The notes under the pieces were generated by a model. It was not told the origin of the DNA, made no database searches, and saw nothing but the letters and a program-made list of their open reading frames with translations. From Acidimicrobiaceae bacterium (GTDB lineage: Bacteria > Actinomycetota > Acidimicrobiia > Acidimicrobiales > MedAcidi-G1), in assembly GCA_003541675.1 (NCBI GenBank), contig DPMC01000026.1, positions 1 to 6,771 of the forward strand: 6,771 nucleotides of DNA. The letters are read 5' to 3'. Position 1 is the stretch's first letter; each line of letters begins with the position of its first letter. Made by a program: the position numbers and the translations under genes. Of the stretch, positions 1-6,728 are shown in pieces.

Positions 1-135
1 GTCCTCTGGATGAGTTGCACGTACTGGGTAGGGCTGGGGTGTGACGCTCTTCCTCTGAACAGCAAATCCGTTCATTCCTCAGCTATTGTCTCATGATCTC
101 TTCAAGACCACTTTGCCGAACCCCCGGATCATGAC
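1..135. other. Non-coding leader upstream of the modification operon
   Basis: No convincing gene is visible here. The frame of the downstream gene is closed by TGA at 94-96, so that gene cannot start earlier than about 97, and no accepted start codon occurs in its frame between there and TTG 136. I found no convincing -35/-10 pair. The visible structure is the inverted repeat at 91-98 and 127-134, listed separately. A promoter for the three-gene operon is expected here or just before the window, but this is inference. Confidence 0.5.
91..134 (+). promoter_or_regulatory. Inverted repeat ending at the dpdC-like start codon
   Basis: TCATGATC at 91-98 and GATCATGA at 127-134 are perfect 8-base inverted repeats separated by 28 bases. 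Because TCATGA is itself palindromic, the pair can also be read as two copies of one palindrome (91-96 and 129-134), with centres 38 bases apart. The right arm ends two bases before the TTG start at 136 and covers the only weak Shine-Dalgarno-like bases (GGA, 126-128). It could be a paired operator or an RNA stem that limits access to the start. Two 8-base arms this close together could arise by chance, so the regulatory role is inference. Confidence 0.35.
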
Positions 136-1089
136 TTGAGCCGATCAAACCAACTGGTCCGAGTAGTCGTTACATGCGCTAACCGCAAAGTGACAGTGCC
201 GTCGCATGACCTCAGACTCGGCGACTACCCGACGGGCCTGCGTGCTCGTGCAAACAAATGGACAAGGCGACTCGACTCCCCAAGATCAGATCGCCTCGAA
301 GCAAGACACCTGTACCAAGGAGAGCACTGGTCGGTCGTGAAGCGAATGGTCGATCGGGCAGGTGACTTCGGTTGCATCGCTGAAGTCTGGATCGTTTCCG
401 CTGGCTACGGCCTCGTACCAATTTCAGCAAACCTGGAGTCCTACAGCGCGACCTTCTCTCCAGGGTCCGCTGACTCGGTGGCCCAGAGCAAATCCGGCCA
501 GAGGGATAACCAGGCTTGGTGGGGCCTCCTCGCCTCTTGGCGGAATCGTGACCTTCAGGGTCCTCGAAACCTCACCGAATTGGCACTCCAGGACACTTCA
601 TCACCAATGATCGTCGCTCTGTCAAAGACCTACCTTCAGGCTGTTCTCCACGACCTAGCAGACGCTGCTGAGGCGATGGGTAAGAAGGCAGACCTCTTGT
701 TGGTTAGTACCGGAACCCCGCCAGACGGTCTTGAAAAAGTGCAACTTCCCTGTGACGCCCGGTTCCTTACCTCCCTGGGTGGAAGCCGGACCTCCCTGAA
801 CGCTCGGGTCGCAGACCGCATCATCGCAACTTCTGATCGGCACGAGTTTGATTCAGCAAAGGTGAGGAACCTTCTCCAGAAGGATCTCGACCGCTCGAAG
901 GACATCCTCCGGTACGACCGCCGCAAGCAGACGGACTTCGAAATTCAACACTGGATCCGGACTCGGCTTAACGTTGGCGCCTTCTCGCGTAGTTCGTTGT
1001 TGAGAGAACTTCGCGACACGGGGTTTGCCTGCGAGCAGCGCCGATTCGCAGGACTCTACGATGAGGTCATCGCAGGGAACTGTCGATGA
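136..1089 (+). CDS. dpdC: YaaA/DUF328-like protein, probable DpdC
   Basis: A 317-residue protein and the first gene of the modification operon. Residues 12-18 read VTCANRK, and residues 88-95 read SAGYGLVP followed by a tyrosine at 103. This is the pattern of the YaaA (DUF328)/DUF6884-type fold, where an SAxYGLL segment is followed by a Y near a P. Residues about 280-312 (AFSRSSLLRELRDTG, then CEQRRF) look like a helix-turn-helix, suggesting DNA contact. In Salmonella, DpdC is required to turn preQ0 in DNA into the amide ADG; I recall it as DUF328-related, and a position directly before dpdA fits. The start is TTG 136, because the frame is closed at 94-96 and the conserved strand begins by residue 8. 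The Shine-Dalgarno is weak (GGA at 126-128). The stop overlaps dpdA's start as ATGA, implying translational coupling. The fold resemblance is fairly sure; the DpdC name is likely but not proven. Confidence 0.62.
   Translation: MSRSNQLVRVVVTCANRKVTVPSHDLRLGDYPTGLRARANKWTRRLDSPRSDRLEARHLYQGEHWSVVKRMVDRAGDFGCIAEVWIVSAGYGLVPISANLESYSATFSPGSADSVAQSKSGQRDNQAWWGLLASWRNRDLQGPRNLTELALQDTSSPMIVALSKTYLQAVLHDLADAAEAMGKKADLLLVSTGTPPDGLEKVQLPCDARFLTSLGGSRTSLNARVADRIIATSDRHEFDSAKVRNLLQKDLDRSKDILRYDRRKQTDFEIQHWIRTRLNVGAFSRSSLLRELRDTGFACEQRRFAGLYDEVIAGNCR
1074..1078 (+). promoter_or_regulatory. Ribosome binding site of dpdA
   Basis: AGGGA lies 7 bases before ATG 1086, inside the last codons of the preceding gene. 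With the ATGA stop/start overlap it fixes the dpdA start and points to coupled translation of the two genes. Confidence 0.6.
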
Positions 1090-2327
1090 GGTTCTTCTTT
1101 CCTGACTCCCAGGACCAGATCGGTCCGTTCTTCAACTTCGAGTCGGAAGAGCATCCGGTACATCGGGTTCGCCAACGCGATGACTTGTACGCCCACGAAG
1201 CGCTGAGGAGAACGCCCTACGACGGAATGCTGGTCTCAAAGGCCATCGTCGATGGAGTCATGGATCGGGGATCCAAATTCACCGAAGCCCAGCGCGAGCG
1301 CATTTACCGCACCGGGGCCCATGACTTCTACCGACTCAAGAACCGCAGGCGTCACCTGGAGATCATGGGCGACTGCGGAGCATTCGCCTACGTGGACGAA
1401 GAAGAACCTCCGTACTCCATTGATGAGGTCATCGGCTTCTACGAAGGAGTGGGGCTGGACCTTGGCGTTTCGATGGACCACATCGTGTTCGGCTACCTCT
1501 CTGAGGCACAGAAGAAGAAGGGGCAAGGGGTGGAAGCCGACTGGGTTCGAAGACAAGAACTCACGGTCGAGATTGCCGCCGAGTTCTACAAGTCGGTCCG
1601 TAAGCAGGGCTGTGGGTTCACCCCTCTTGCTGTAGCGCACGGTTGGAGTCCCGAGTCCTATCAGCGAGCCGTCACGGACCTGCAAAAGATCGGCTACCAA
1701 CGCATTGCCCTGGGGGGCATGGTTCCATTGCGCAGCAACGACGTTCTGGACGTGATTTCTGCAACGGCCGATGTTCGCAAGAGCACCACTGAGTTTCATC
1801 TTCTCGGCCTGACCCGGACCGAGCACATGTCCAAGTTCGCCGACGGCGGGGTCACGAGCTTTGACAGCACATCACCGTTCCGGCAGTCGTTCATGGACGA
1901 CAAGGACAACTACTACACGCTCAACTCCACGTTCGTGGCACTACGGGTTCCTCAGCCTGATGGGAACCCGGCGCTGAAGCGTCGAATCCAGGCCGGGGAG
2001 GTCGACCAGCAGGAGGCTGTCCACGCAGAACGACTATGCCTGAAAACCCTGCGAGCCTTCGACGCTGGAAAAGCCAGCGTCGACAGAGCAGTCGCAGCAC
2101 TGCGCTCATACGAGATCATCTACGACACGAAGGGAAGGGATCGCTCTACCGCCTACCGGCGTACCCTCGAGGCGGCACCGTGGAAATCGTGCAGGTGCGG
2201 AATCTGTCAGGATGTGGGAATCGAGGTCATGATCTTCAGGGGTGCCGAACGCAACAAGCGCCGCGGCTTCCATAATCTCGCTGTTTTCAAACGGCGTCTT
2301 AACCGGACCGCCACTACGCGTCGCTGA
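1086..2327 (+). CDS. dpdA: DpdA, DNA-guanine transglycosylase (preQ0 insertion)
   Basis: A 413-residue relative of bacterial tRNA-guanine transglycosylase. DpdA is known to exchange guanine in DNA for preQ0, using the family's base-exchange chemistry. The TIM-barrel landmarks are present in order: GDCGAF at 95-100, with D96 in the place of the general-acid/base aspartate; a GGMVP turn at 210-214, where TGT enzymes have GGLAVGE; FHLLG at 237-241; and SFDSTSP at 258-264, with D260 in the place of the covalent nucleophile. The zinc site is C369-x-C371-x2-C374 with H396, matching the TGT CxCxxC...H ligands at slightly shorter spacing to the histidine. The core therefore looks catalytically complete. 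The protein is somewhat longer than typical bacterial Tgt. The start is supported by the AGGGA site and the ATGA overlap with the upstream gene; dpdB begins 13 bases after the stop. An ordinary queuosine Tgt is unlikely, because the motifs diverge strongly and dpdB, dpdD and dpdK are neighbours. Confidence 0.9.
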   Translation: MRFFFPDSQDQIGPFFNFESEEHPVHRVRQRDDLYAHEALRRTPYDGMLVSKAIVDGVMDRGSKFTEAQRERIYRTGAHDFYRLKNRRRHLEIMGDCGAFAYVDEEEPPYSIDEVIGFYEGVGLDLGVSMDHIVFGYLSEAQKKKGQGVEADWVRRQELTVEIAAEFYKSVRKQGCGFTPLAVAHGWSPESYQRAVTDLQKIGYQRIALGGMVPLRSNDVLDVISATADVRKSTTEFHLLGLTRTEHMSKFADGGVTSFDSTSPFRQSFMDDKDNYYTLNSTFVALRVPQPDGNPALKRRIQAGEVDQQEAVHAERLCLKTLRAFDAGKASVDRAVAALRSYEIIYDTKGRDRSTAYRRTLEAAPWKSCRCGICQDVGIEVMIFRGAERNKRRGFHNLAVFKRRLNRTATTRR

Positions 2328-2329
2328 CT

Positions 2330-2333
2330 GGGA
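2330..2333 (+). promoter_or_regulatory. Ribosome binding site of dpdB
   Basis: GGGA lies 7 bases before ATG 2341 in the short gap after dpdA. It supports ATG 2341 over the upstream in-frame ATG at 2242, which would need 33 extra residues encoded inside dpdA. Confidence 0.5.
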
Positions 2334-2340
2334 CAAGCCG

Positions 2341-3480
2341 ATGACTCCCCCACAACCCGGTCCGGACCAGGTTCTTCGCTTGCCGGCAATTGAGATTCGG
2401 CAAGGAAAGCAGCGCATCTACATGTTCGGCATCGACGGTAAGGAACTTCCACGGATCGCCACGATCTCGCGAGTTCACCGCACCGAGGTGGGCGACATCG
2501 GCGGATACCAGCGACCTGAGGTCCTGGCCCATGTCGGCGAGATCCGCCGATACCTCGAGTCGGAGGATCCGCTTCTCCCCAACTCCCTCGTTATCGCCTT
2601 TGACCGTCGAGTCAAGTTTGAGGCCCTGGCCGGCGCTGAACTCAACGGTCACGGCGGCTTTACGAAGACCGGCACGCTGATCATCCCGGTCGACGATTCG
2701 GTCCCCGACGAGTCGAAGCCCGGGTGGATCGTCGATGGGCAACAGCGAACTGCCGCCATTCGGGAGGCACGGATCGACTCGTTTCCGGTGTCTGTCGTGT
2801 GTTTCATCGCGAAGAACATTGAGGAGCAGCGAGCCCAGTTCATTCTTGTCAACGAGACGAAACCGTTGCCGCGACCCCTTATCGACGAGTTGCTCCCAAG
2901 CACCAACGGCACTCTTCCGAAGCGCCTGGCCCTGCGGGTTCTCCCAAACCGTCTCATCGAACGGTTGAACACCGACGAATACTCACCACTAGAGGGCCTG
3001 ATCAGAACCCAGACCATGCCGGATGGGGTGATCGCCGCGAACTCGATGGTCCAGGCGCTCAGGAACAGCCTCAGCGACGGTGCCCTCTACCAATACCGTG
3101 ACCCTGAAACCGGCTACGGCGACATCGAGCAACTCCTGGGTCTGGTCAAACCGTTCTGGGCCGCCGTCGAAGAAGTTTTCCCAGAATCATGGGGCAAACC
3201 GGCCCGACGATCGCGGCTGATGCACGGCACAGGCGTCCGCAGTTTGTCGTACCTGATGGACGAGATAGTCATGACTCGACCGACTCGGGCCAAGCCGACG
3301 GTTTCAACGTTCGTGGAAGCCCTTGAACTCATCAAGCCCGTCTGCCGGTGGGACCGTGGCTCCTGGAATTTCCATACAGGCGAACGCAGGAAATGGAACG
3401 ACATCCAGAACCTCGGCAAGGACCGAGAACTTGTCACCAAGCACCTCTTGACCGAATACCGGATGCAGTCCCAGCGCTGA
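2341..3480 (+). CDS. dpdB: DpdB, DGQHR/ParB-like partner of DpdA
   Basis: A 379-residue DGQHR-domain protein. The hallmark motif is V131-DGQQR-T137, with D132, Q135 and R136. A GGYQRP segment lies at 54-59, and N171 is followed by ETKPLPR, the usual 'FxxxN' element of this family. These relate it to ParB/sulfiredoxin-like nucleotide-binding enzymes. The C-terminal half has strongly conserved blocks around 201-250 and 294-379 that recur in the relic downstream. In Salmonella, DpdA and DpdB together are necessary and sufficient for preQ0 in DNA. The exact reaction of DpdB is unsettled, although ATP-dependent help to the base exchange has been suggested. ATG 2341 is chosen for its GGGA site and because an upstream ATG at 2242 would overlap dpdA by 86 bases. 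A short hairpin (3483-3495) follows the stop but lacks a T tract. Confidence 0.88.
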   Translation: MTPPQPGPDQVLRLPAIEIRQGKQRIYMFGIDGKELPRIATISRVHRTEVGDIGGYQRPEVLAHVGEIRRYLESEDPLLPNSLVIAFDRRVKFEALAGAELNGHGGFTKTGTLIIPVDDSVPDESKPGWIVDGQQRTAAIREARIDSFPVSVVCFIAKNIEEQRAQFILVNETKPLPRPLIDELLPSTNGTLPKRLALRVLPNRLIERLNTDEYSPLEGLIRTQTMPDGVIAANSMVQALRNSLSDGALYQYRDPETGYGDIEQLLGLVKPFWAAVEEVFPESWGKPARRSRLMHGTGVRSLSYLMDEIVMTRPTRAKPTVSTFVEALELIKPVCRWDRGSWNFHTGERRKWNDIQNLGKDRELVTKHLLTEYRMQSQR

Positions 3481-3557
3481 GGCTTCGGACCGAAGTCGTC
3501 ACGCAGCATTCGCGACACCTCTGCTCGCGATCCACTCGAGGGCGGCACGGACAGCGA

Positions 3558-3988
3558 TTGTTCCCGAGTCAACTGCTCGAACGCCTGAACTGCGACGAGG
3601 ACTCACCGCTGTGCAACCTCCTCAGGACACAGACGATGCCTGACGGTGTCATCAAAGACGATTCCTTGCTCCGCACCCTGCAGAACAGCATCACCGACGG
3701 AGCCTTCCCCGAAAGTCCCACCTGATGCACGGAGTCGGGATCGCCAGCCTCAGTTACGCCATGGACTCGATCGTCGAATCGTCGACGCACAACAATGGCG
3801 AACCAGACGTCGAGACCTTCGTCCGAGGCCTCAAGTCGATCAAGCCGGTCTGCAGGTGGTCGTCAGGAACCTGGGAGTTCGGCAACGGCGTCACCCGAGA
3901 GTGGAACGAGATCCAGAACACCACAAAGGACCCACAGTTGCTGACGAGTTACCTGCTGTTCGAATTGCGACGCCGCTCCAACAACTAA
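3558..3988 (+). pseudogene. Relic of a second, divergent dpdB
   Basis: Two blocks in different frames match the DpdB encoded just upstream. Block A (about 3558-3707) aligns with DpdB residues 200-249, with 29 of 50 identical by my hand alignment, including RTQTMPDGVI. It then runs out of frame to TGA 3723-3725. Block B (about 3710-3988, open from ATG 3725 for 87 residues) aligns with residues 289-379. It has about 44 of 86 identities from the ATG on, including IKPVCRW. From the shared GA of block A to the shared MHG of block B there are 26 bases here and 141 in dpdB, so about 115 bases are missing; this is not a multiple of three and explains the frame change. The first 200 residues, with DGQQR, are absent, and 3481-3557 has no clear match. 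Block B could still be translated, since its ATG overlaps the TGA, but it lacks the active half. An old second copy in decay is the best reading. Confidence 0.85.
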
Positions 3989-3996
3989 CCCATCGT

Positions 3997-6186
3997 CTAG
4001 AGGTTTTCCATCAACCACGCCTCCGTGACGAGGACGAATTCGAGTGAACTCTTCCCCGACACCTTCCGGGTCGGCTTGTTCGGAGGTCGGTGGTCCGAAA
4101 TGCAATCGGTTGCCGAATGCTGCGCAGCGCGAAAGCCGACCACCATCAGTGCTGCATTTCGTGCATGTCCCCCGAGTTCGTTCGATCCGCGCATGTCCGA
4201 ACGGGACACCACGTCAAGATTTCGCCAACGTTGTTCAAGCGAATCCTTGGCTCGCTGGAGGGTTTTCTCGCACAGTGAATAGTGGCAAACCTTGGTCCCG
4301 CGGCAATCCCGCGTTTCGACCTCTTCCACATCCTGCTCCCGTGGCAACAGGCGTTCGAGGTCGAGCTCTGTTGCAAGCAAGACGACGTGGCGCTTCACCG
4401 GGACGTCGAGTCGGGAGAAGAAGGCGTTCATGCTCCGGAACAAGCCCTGCGTGAAGGTTGCGCCTCTGGCAGGATCCCCACACGCGTTGTCGGTCATTGC
4501 TTCGATCAGGTCAGTTGCCCACCCGACCGTCTCGGGTGCCTTCGAACCCGACCAGTTGGAACCGCCCTCCCATCGGTACTCCAGGTGGTCGACAAGTTGC
4601 TCGAACTGGACTGCGTCAAGGCCGAACGAGATCAAACCCTCAGCCAACTGGCCCACCATTTTCAGGCCGTTGGTCGTCGTGTCGTACAGGCACAGGTACG
4701 CAATCAGGGATTGTTCGACCGGAATCACCGCACTGCGATCCTGTTCGGGCACCCGAGACAGCCATTCGACCAGAAATGGGATGGTCCGCACGAAGGTGGT
4801 GCCTTGATCGTGGGCCTCGACGTATCGACACAGGCGTAGGACGCATGCCGCATCGTTGATGAAGGGGACAAGCGGCCACTCGCTCACACCTCGCTCTGCA
4901 ACCTCAAGTGCGGTCGTCCAATCCGGGTTCGCAGCGAGGTTCTCGAAGTAGTCATTCCAGTCGCCTACCAACGGCTGGGGAGCCGATCCCCGTACCAGTC
5001 CTTGAAGGGCCGTGAGAAGCGGCGAGGCGTCGGTAGGCACCTGGTTGCGGACCTCGGTGGCGGCGCCTTCCAGTACTGCTAGCGCCCGTTGTGCGGCGGC
5101 GAGGCTGTCAAGACGACGAGCTGCGTACAACGCTGACCAGACAACCTCGTAGACGGGATCTGCGTTCTCGGCTAATTCGAGAGCTTCGTCATCACGACCT
5201 TGATCGAGCAACTCCCTCAGTTGGGAGGCAATGTCCGAGGTGGTTGTCTCCGGGGGGGGTGCCTCTTCGAACTCCACACAGAGGTCGCCGAGAATGCGCT
5301 CTGTGTCGTCGTCAATCGCTATGTCGGCGACGATGCCGGCACGCAAGCTTGACGGGTCGTGGCCTCGTTCTGTGTAGGACAGTGCAAGGAGCAGCAAGCC
5401 CGACTGGGAACGAATCTGGCCCGGGCTGGTCAGTAGTCGCCGATGGTGGTCTGGCAGTTGCGCAAAGTTGGCCTTTACCGACTCGGTGTCGATGCCTGGT
5501 GCCGGTCGTAGGTGGACTCGGTCGACGGCTTGGGCCAGGAGGTCAGTGACCGATGCCGGTCGGTTGATGAGAAGCAGTTCGTTGACTTGCGGGTGGGCAA
5601 GTACCGCTGCCGGTCCGTCAAACCGGCTCAGCAGTTCAAGTTCCATGAATCGCACGTTGACGATGTCAAGGCCAAGCCTTCGAAGGTCGTCCAGAGCCTC
5701 GTCGGCGCCGTCTCGTTGCGCGGTGCGGACTGACATCCGGTAGTCGTGGAGGGCCTCGGCGAGTCCCCGGGTAGGTCGGAACTTGCTGACGGGACGTGAT
5801 CCCCATAGAGCCATTAATCGCCCCAAGGATTCCGATACGGCGAAGTCCATGCCGACCGTCAGAAGGTCGACTCGAATGCAGGCTCGCCCATCGGCAACAG
5901 TCGCCACTGCGCTGTCTCCAGGGTCGGCGGGATCCAGTGGCGTTGGTTGGCCGCGGTAGTCCGTATAGCTCACTCCGACATGGGCGAGCACTTCTTCCCG
6001 GACTTGTTCGAGTGATTCGTCCAGGGCGAGTACATACCAGCGGGTGTCTGCCTCGCTGGTGCTCCATGGGAGTACGACGAGTCCCGACGGGTCAGCGCAA
6101 CTTCGTTCGGCAAGCCGACTTGCCGCATTCGCACCATCAGGGCGAATGCGATTGGGATCGGCGAAGAACGAGTCGAAGGAACCCAT
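3997..6186 (-). CDS. dpdD: DpdD, restriction-side protein of the dpd system
   Basis: A protein of 729 residues following dpdK on the minus strand. I assign DpdD from this position, its size and the look of its C-terminal region. In Salmonella, dpdD is among the genes needed for the restriction-like phenotype; its biochemical activity is unknown, and I see no familiar nuclease or ATPase motif. Residues about 320-375 are helical and TPR-like (RDDEALELAENADPVYEVVW). The last ~95 residues (HYSLCEKTL, then RNAALMVVGFRAAQHSAT, then PTRKVSGKSS) resemble a small alpha/beta domain, and the protein appears full length. The start is ATG 6186, because CGGGA at 6196-6200 sits 9 bases before it. TTG 6195, which overlaps the dpdK stop as TTGA, is the alternative and adds three residues. 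Codons 310-312 contain a run of eight C. The gene ends 8 bases from the dpdB relic's stop on the opposite strand. Confidence 0.75.
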   Translation of the reverse strand: MGSFDSFFADPNRIRPDGANAASRLAERSCADPSGLVVLPWSTSEADTRWYVLALDESLEQVREEVLAHVGVSYTDYRGQPTPLDPADPGDSAVATVADGRACIRVDLLTVGMDFAVSESLGRLMALWGSRPVSKFRPTRGLAEALHDYRMSVRTAQRDGADEALDDLRRLGLDIVNVRFMELELLSRFDGPAAVLAHPQVNELLLINRPASVTDLLAQAVDRVHLRPAPGIDTESVKANFAQLPDHHRRLLTSPGQIRSQSGLLLLALSYTERGHDPSSLRAGIVADIAIDDDTERILGDLCVEFEEAPPPETTTSDIASQLRELLDQGRDDEALELAENADPVYEVVWSALYAARRLDSLAAAQRALAVLEGAATEVRNQVPTDASPLLTALQGLVRGSAPQPLVGDWNDYFENLAANPDWTTALEVAERGVSEWPLVPFINDAACVLRLCRYVEAHDQGTTFVRTIPFLVEWLSRVPEQDRSAVIPVEQSLIAYLCLYDTTTNGLKMVGQLAEGLISFGLDAVQFEQLVDHLEYRWEGGSNWSGSKAPETVGWATDLIEAMTDNACGDPARGATFTQGLFRSMNAFFSRLDVPVKRHVVLLATELDLERLLPREQDVEEVETRDCRGTKVCHYSLCEKTLQRAKDSLEQRWRNLDVVSRSDMRGSNELGGHARNAALMVVGFRAAQHSATDCISDHRPPNKPTRKVSGKSSLEFVLVTEAWLMENL
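5252..5259 (-). repeat. Eight-base C run within dpdD
   Basis: Eight consecutive G on the plus strand are eight C in the dpdD reading direction, covering codons 310-312 (Pro-Pro-Pro) in an acidic, proline- and threonine-rich linker (EFEEAPPPETTT). The frame is intact as given. A gain or loss of one base would shift it and truncate DpdD. This is a natural slippage site and also a common place for sequencing error. Confidence 0.7.
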
Positions 6187-6191
6187 TGGGG

Positions 6192-6728
6192 TCAATCCCG
6201 GCCAGGCGGCATGTAGCGGTCGAGGTACTCGATCCGTGCCCGCTGGACGTCATCGGTCTCGAGTACCAGCGAAATGGTCTCGTCGTTCACCTCAACTCCA
6301 TTTTGGGTGAAGTTCATCGATCCATCCAGGTAGTAGGCGTCGCTGAGAAGTGCCTTGGTGTGGAGTTCGTCCCTCTCTAGTGCATGGACGCTTCCATCTA
6401 CTCCGAGTTGGTTGGCCTTCATCATCAGGCGCTGCTTGAAGTTGGCGTTGTGGAGGTCGTCGTTGGTGACGACGATGACGGTCGATCCCTGGGCCGCCAG
6501 TTCGACCAGCACCTCGCTGAGGCGGATCTTGCGTGGACCCCAACGAGGGCTGATGGCAGCGAAGCCCATGCCGGTGTTGTCGAGGACCGGTATGTCGCTG
6601 ACCCACGCTGAGACAAGCCAGAGGTGCGAACTCGGGCAGATGAACTCGGCCGCGAAGAGGCTTTGGAGGAGATCGCGAACCTGCGAGTTGCAGTAGACCG
6701 AGTCTTTCCTAATCACCCGGGAGGTCAT
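6192..6728 (-). CDS. dpdK: DpdK, phospholipase D-like protein
   Basis: A 178-residue protein with one HKD motif of the phospholipase D/Nuc superfamily: H123-T-K125, D130, then G136-S-M-N139-F-T. A single copy suggests that two subunits pair to form one active site, as in small nucleases of this superfamily such as Nuc. The early segment LVSAWVSDIPVLDN at 38-51 and the VIVVTNDD strand at 84-91 fit the fold. In the Salmonella dpd cluster, DpdK is one of the restriction-side proteins, and DNA cleavage is the plausible role; the actual substrate is not shown. The start is ATG 6728, with GGAG at 6737-6740 eight bases upstream; the upstream gene's stop overlaps it as ATGA. The stop at 6192-6194 is five bases from the dpdD ATG. 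No signal peptide is seen, so it is likely cytoplasmic. DISARM DrmC is another PLD-like defence protein, but the neighbours favour DpdK. Confidence 0.87.
   Translation of the reverse strand: MTSRVIRKDSVYCNSQVRDLLQSLFAAEFICPSSHLWLVSAWVSDIPVLDNTGMGFAAISPRWGPRKIRLSEVLVELAAQGSTVIVVTNDDLHNANFKQRLMMKANQLGVDGSVHALERDELHTKALLSDAYYLDGSMNFTQNGVEVNDETISLVLETDDVQRARIEYLDRYMPPGRD

Noticed and set aside
15..43. TTGCAC at 15-20 as a -35 promoter box
   Set aside because: The bases at the expected -10 distance (38-43) read GGTGTG, with no resemblance to a -10 element.
1236..1826. 196-residue open frame on the minus strand
   Set aside because: It lies wholly opposite dpdA, whose catalytic motifs are intact. 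Its sequence has no recognisable domain and looks like the mirror of GC-rich codons.
2242..2340. A longer DpdB starting at ATG 2242
   Set aside because: It would overlap the dpdA zinc-site coding region by 86 bases and add 33 low-complexity residues. ATG 2341 has a GGGA site and follows the dpdA stop closely.
3483..3495. Small hairpin CTTCG-GAC-CGAAG just after the dpdB stop as a terminator
   Set aside because: The stem is only five or six base pairs and no T run follows, so it is too weak to call.
3770..3785. Tandem repeat of ATCGTCGA
   Set aside because: Two 8-base units within the relic's coding remains, with no third copy. It is best explained by GC-rich codon repetition.
4282..4839. 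185-residue and overlapping open frames on the plus strand
   Set aside because: They lie opposite dpdD in an uninterrupted coding region. Several overlapping frames here are open at once, as expected from high GC, and none shows a domain.
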